Shown here: positions 4,620-5,152 of the stretch, piece by piece
Numbering within the stretch: position 1 is the first letter of the stretch
Layout: every line of letters starts with the position of its first letter
NCBI GenBank assembly: GCA_003164305.1
Contig: PLSZ01000207.1
Span: 1 to 5,152 of the forward strand
Direction: 5' to 3'
Origin: Acetobacteraceae bacterium
GTDB lineage: Bacteria; Pseudomonadota; Alphaproteobacteria; Acetobacterales; Acetobacteraceae
DNA length: 5,152 nucleotides
Program-made: the position numbers and the translations under genes
The notes under the pieces: model-generated
Told to the model about the DNA's origin: nothing
What the model saw: the letters and a program-made list of their open reading frames with translations, nothing else
Database searches by the model: none

Positions 4620-5152
4620 AGGGTCGCCTCCGAACCGAGAATAAGAGAGCTGACCGGCGTGACCATCGGACCGCCGATAATGATCGCGGCGTCGTTCTTT
4701 TCCACCTGATTGATCGCGGTGCCGCGGATCTGGCGCACCGCTTCAATCACCAGCTCCAGACCGTGCATGTAACATTCGGCGAGATTGCCGCCGCTGGTGT
4801 TGAGCGGCATTTTACCGTTCGGCGCGATCAGGTTCTCCGGGATGAGGAATTCGTTGGCCTGGTCGGCCTTGACCAGGTCGTGCTCCACGAGGCTCATCAG
4901 CACGCCGCCGGTGAAGTTTTCATAGCACTGCACGATGCCCATGTCGGCCGGCTTTAATTTCGCCATGCCGTAAAGCCTGGGCGCGATCTGGCGGAAGTGC
5001 GAGCTGGGATAGTTCGGCATGTTGTGCACCGGGGCGGCGCCGCGATGGTCGCCTCCCTGGCCGCAGGCGAGCACGTAAGATGGTTTATGCCGGGAATCTC
5101 TGGCTCTTTCCGCCGGAACGACGATCACCGCGGCGGCGCCGTCGTTCTCCTG
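4616..5152 (-). CDS. Thiolase-fold acyl-CoA enzyme (SCP2/Ltp2-like), C-terminal part
   Basis: Partial: 178 residues to the stop; the N-terminal half, including the usual nucleophile Cys, lies beyond the right edge. The frame stays open to the last base, with QENDGAAAVIVVPAERARD at the edge, typical of the segment before the thiolase C-terminal domain. Visible features are CYENFTGGVLMSLVEH (Tyr77 of the fragment), LNTSGGNLAECYMHG (Tyr128) and IIIGGP near the end. The GHP motif of degradative thiolases is replaced by TSGGNLAE, placing it with the SCP2-thiolase/lipid-transfer group, whose members include non-thiolytic enzymes such as the retro-aldolase Ltp2. It pairs with the coupled DUF35 gene, as in those systems. 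It may be a thiolase for an unusual acyl-CoA or an aldolase. Confidence 0.9.
   Translation of the reverse strand, partial: QENDGAAAVIVVPAERARDSRHKPSYVLACGQGGDHRGAAPVHNMPNYPSSHFRQIAPRLYGMAKLKPADMGIVQCYENFTGGVLMSLVEHDLVKADQANEFLIPENLIAPNGKMPLNTSGGNLAECYMHGLELVIEAVRQIRGTAINQVEKNDAAIIIGGPMVTPVSSLILGSEATL

Overview
The window reads as a GC-rich alphaproteobacterial chromosome segment. The order Rhodospirillales, perhaps family Acetobacteraceae, is the best guess from protein style: a GcvA-like LysR regulator beside a DUF1127 protein, an RpoH-like sigma factor, and a consensus CtrA box. No taxonomic marker gene is present, so this is inference. No insertion sequence, CRISPR array, tRNA or rRNA was found.

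Layout from left to right. Positions 1-128 hold no gene I can support, only three short inverted repeats. A 76-aa DUF1127 protein (minus strand, 129-359) is divergent from a LysR-type regulator (plus strand, 471-1379). The 111-bp gap between them carries three alternating copies of a TTTGTCA/TGACAAA half-site, a likely operator. The regulator runs tail to tail, with a 9-bp overlap, into a leftward pair. That pair is an RpoH-like sigma factor (1837-2841) followed by a 132-aa histidine phosphotransfer (Hpt) protein (1371-1769). A nested hairpin sits between the two and abuts the Hpt ribosome binding site.

The stretch 2842-3428 is long and structured for this compact region. It holds a candidate 25-codon lipoprotein ORF (2865-2942), an exact CtrA-type box TTAA-N7-TTAAC (read on the minus strand), four GTATCG repeats in 63 bp, and several inverted repeats. 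Rightward of it lies an OmpR/PhoB-type response regulator (3429-4148). Sigma factor, Hpt protein and response regulator are clustered and two of them are head to head, but no histidine kinase lies in the window. They may be parts of one signalling circuit that receives phosphate from a kinase elsewhere and may sit under CtrA; this link is inferred from position only.

The right end is a separate metabolic unit on the minus strand: the C-terminal part of an SCP2/Ltp2-type thiolase-fold protein (4616-5152, cut by the window edge), translationally coupled through ATGA to a DUF35 zinc-ribbon/OB-fold partner (4182-4619). This is the standard pairing in acyl-CoA and sterol-like degradation pathways.
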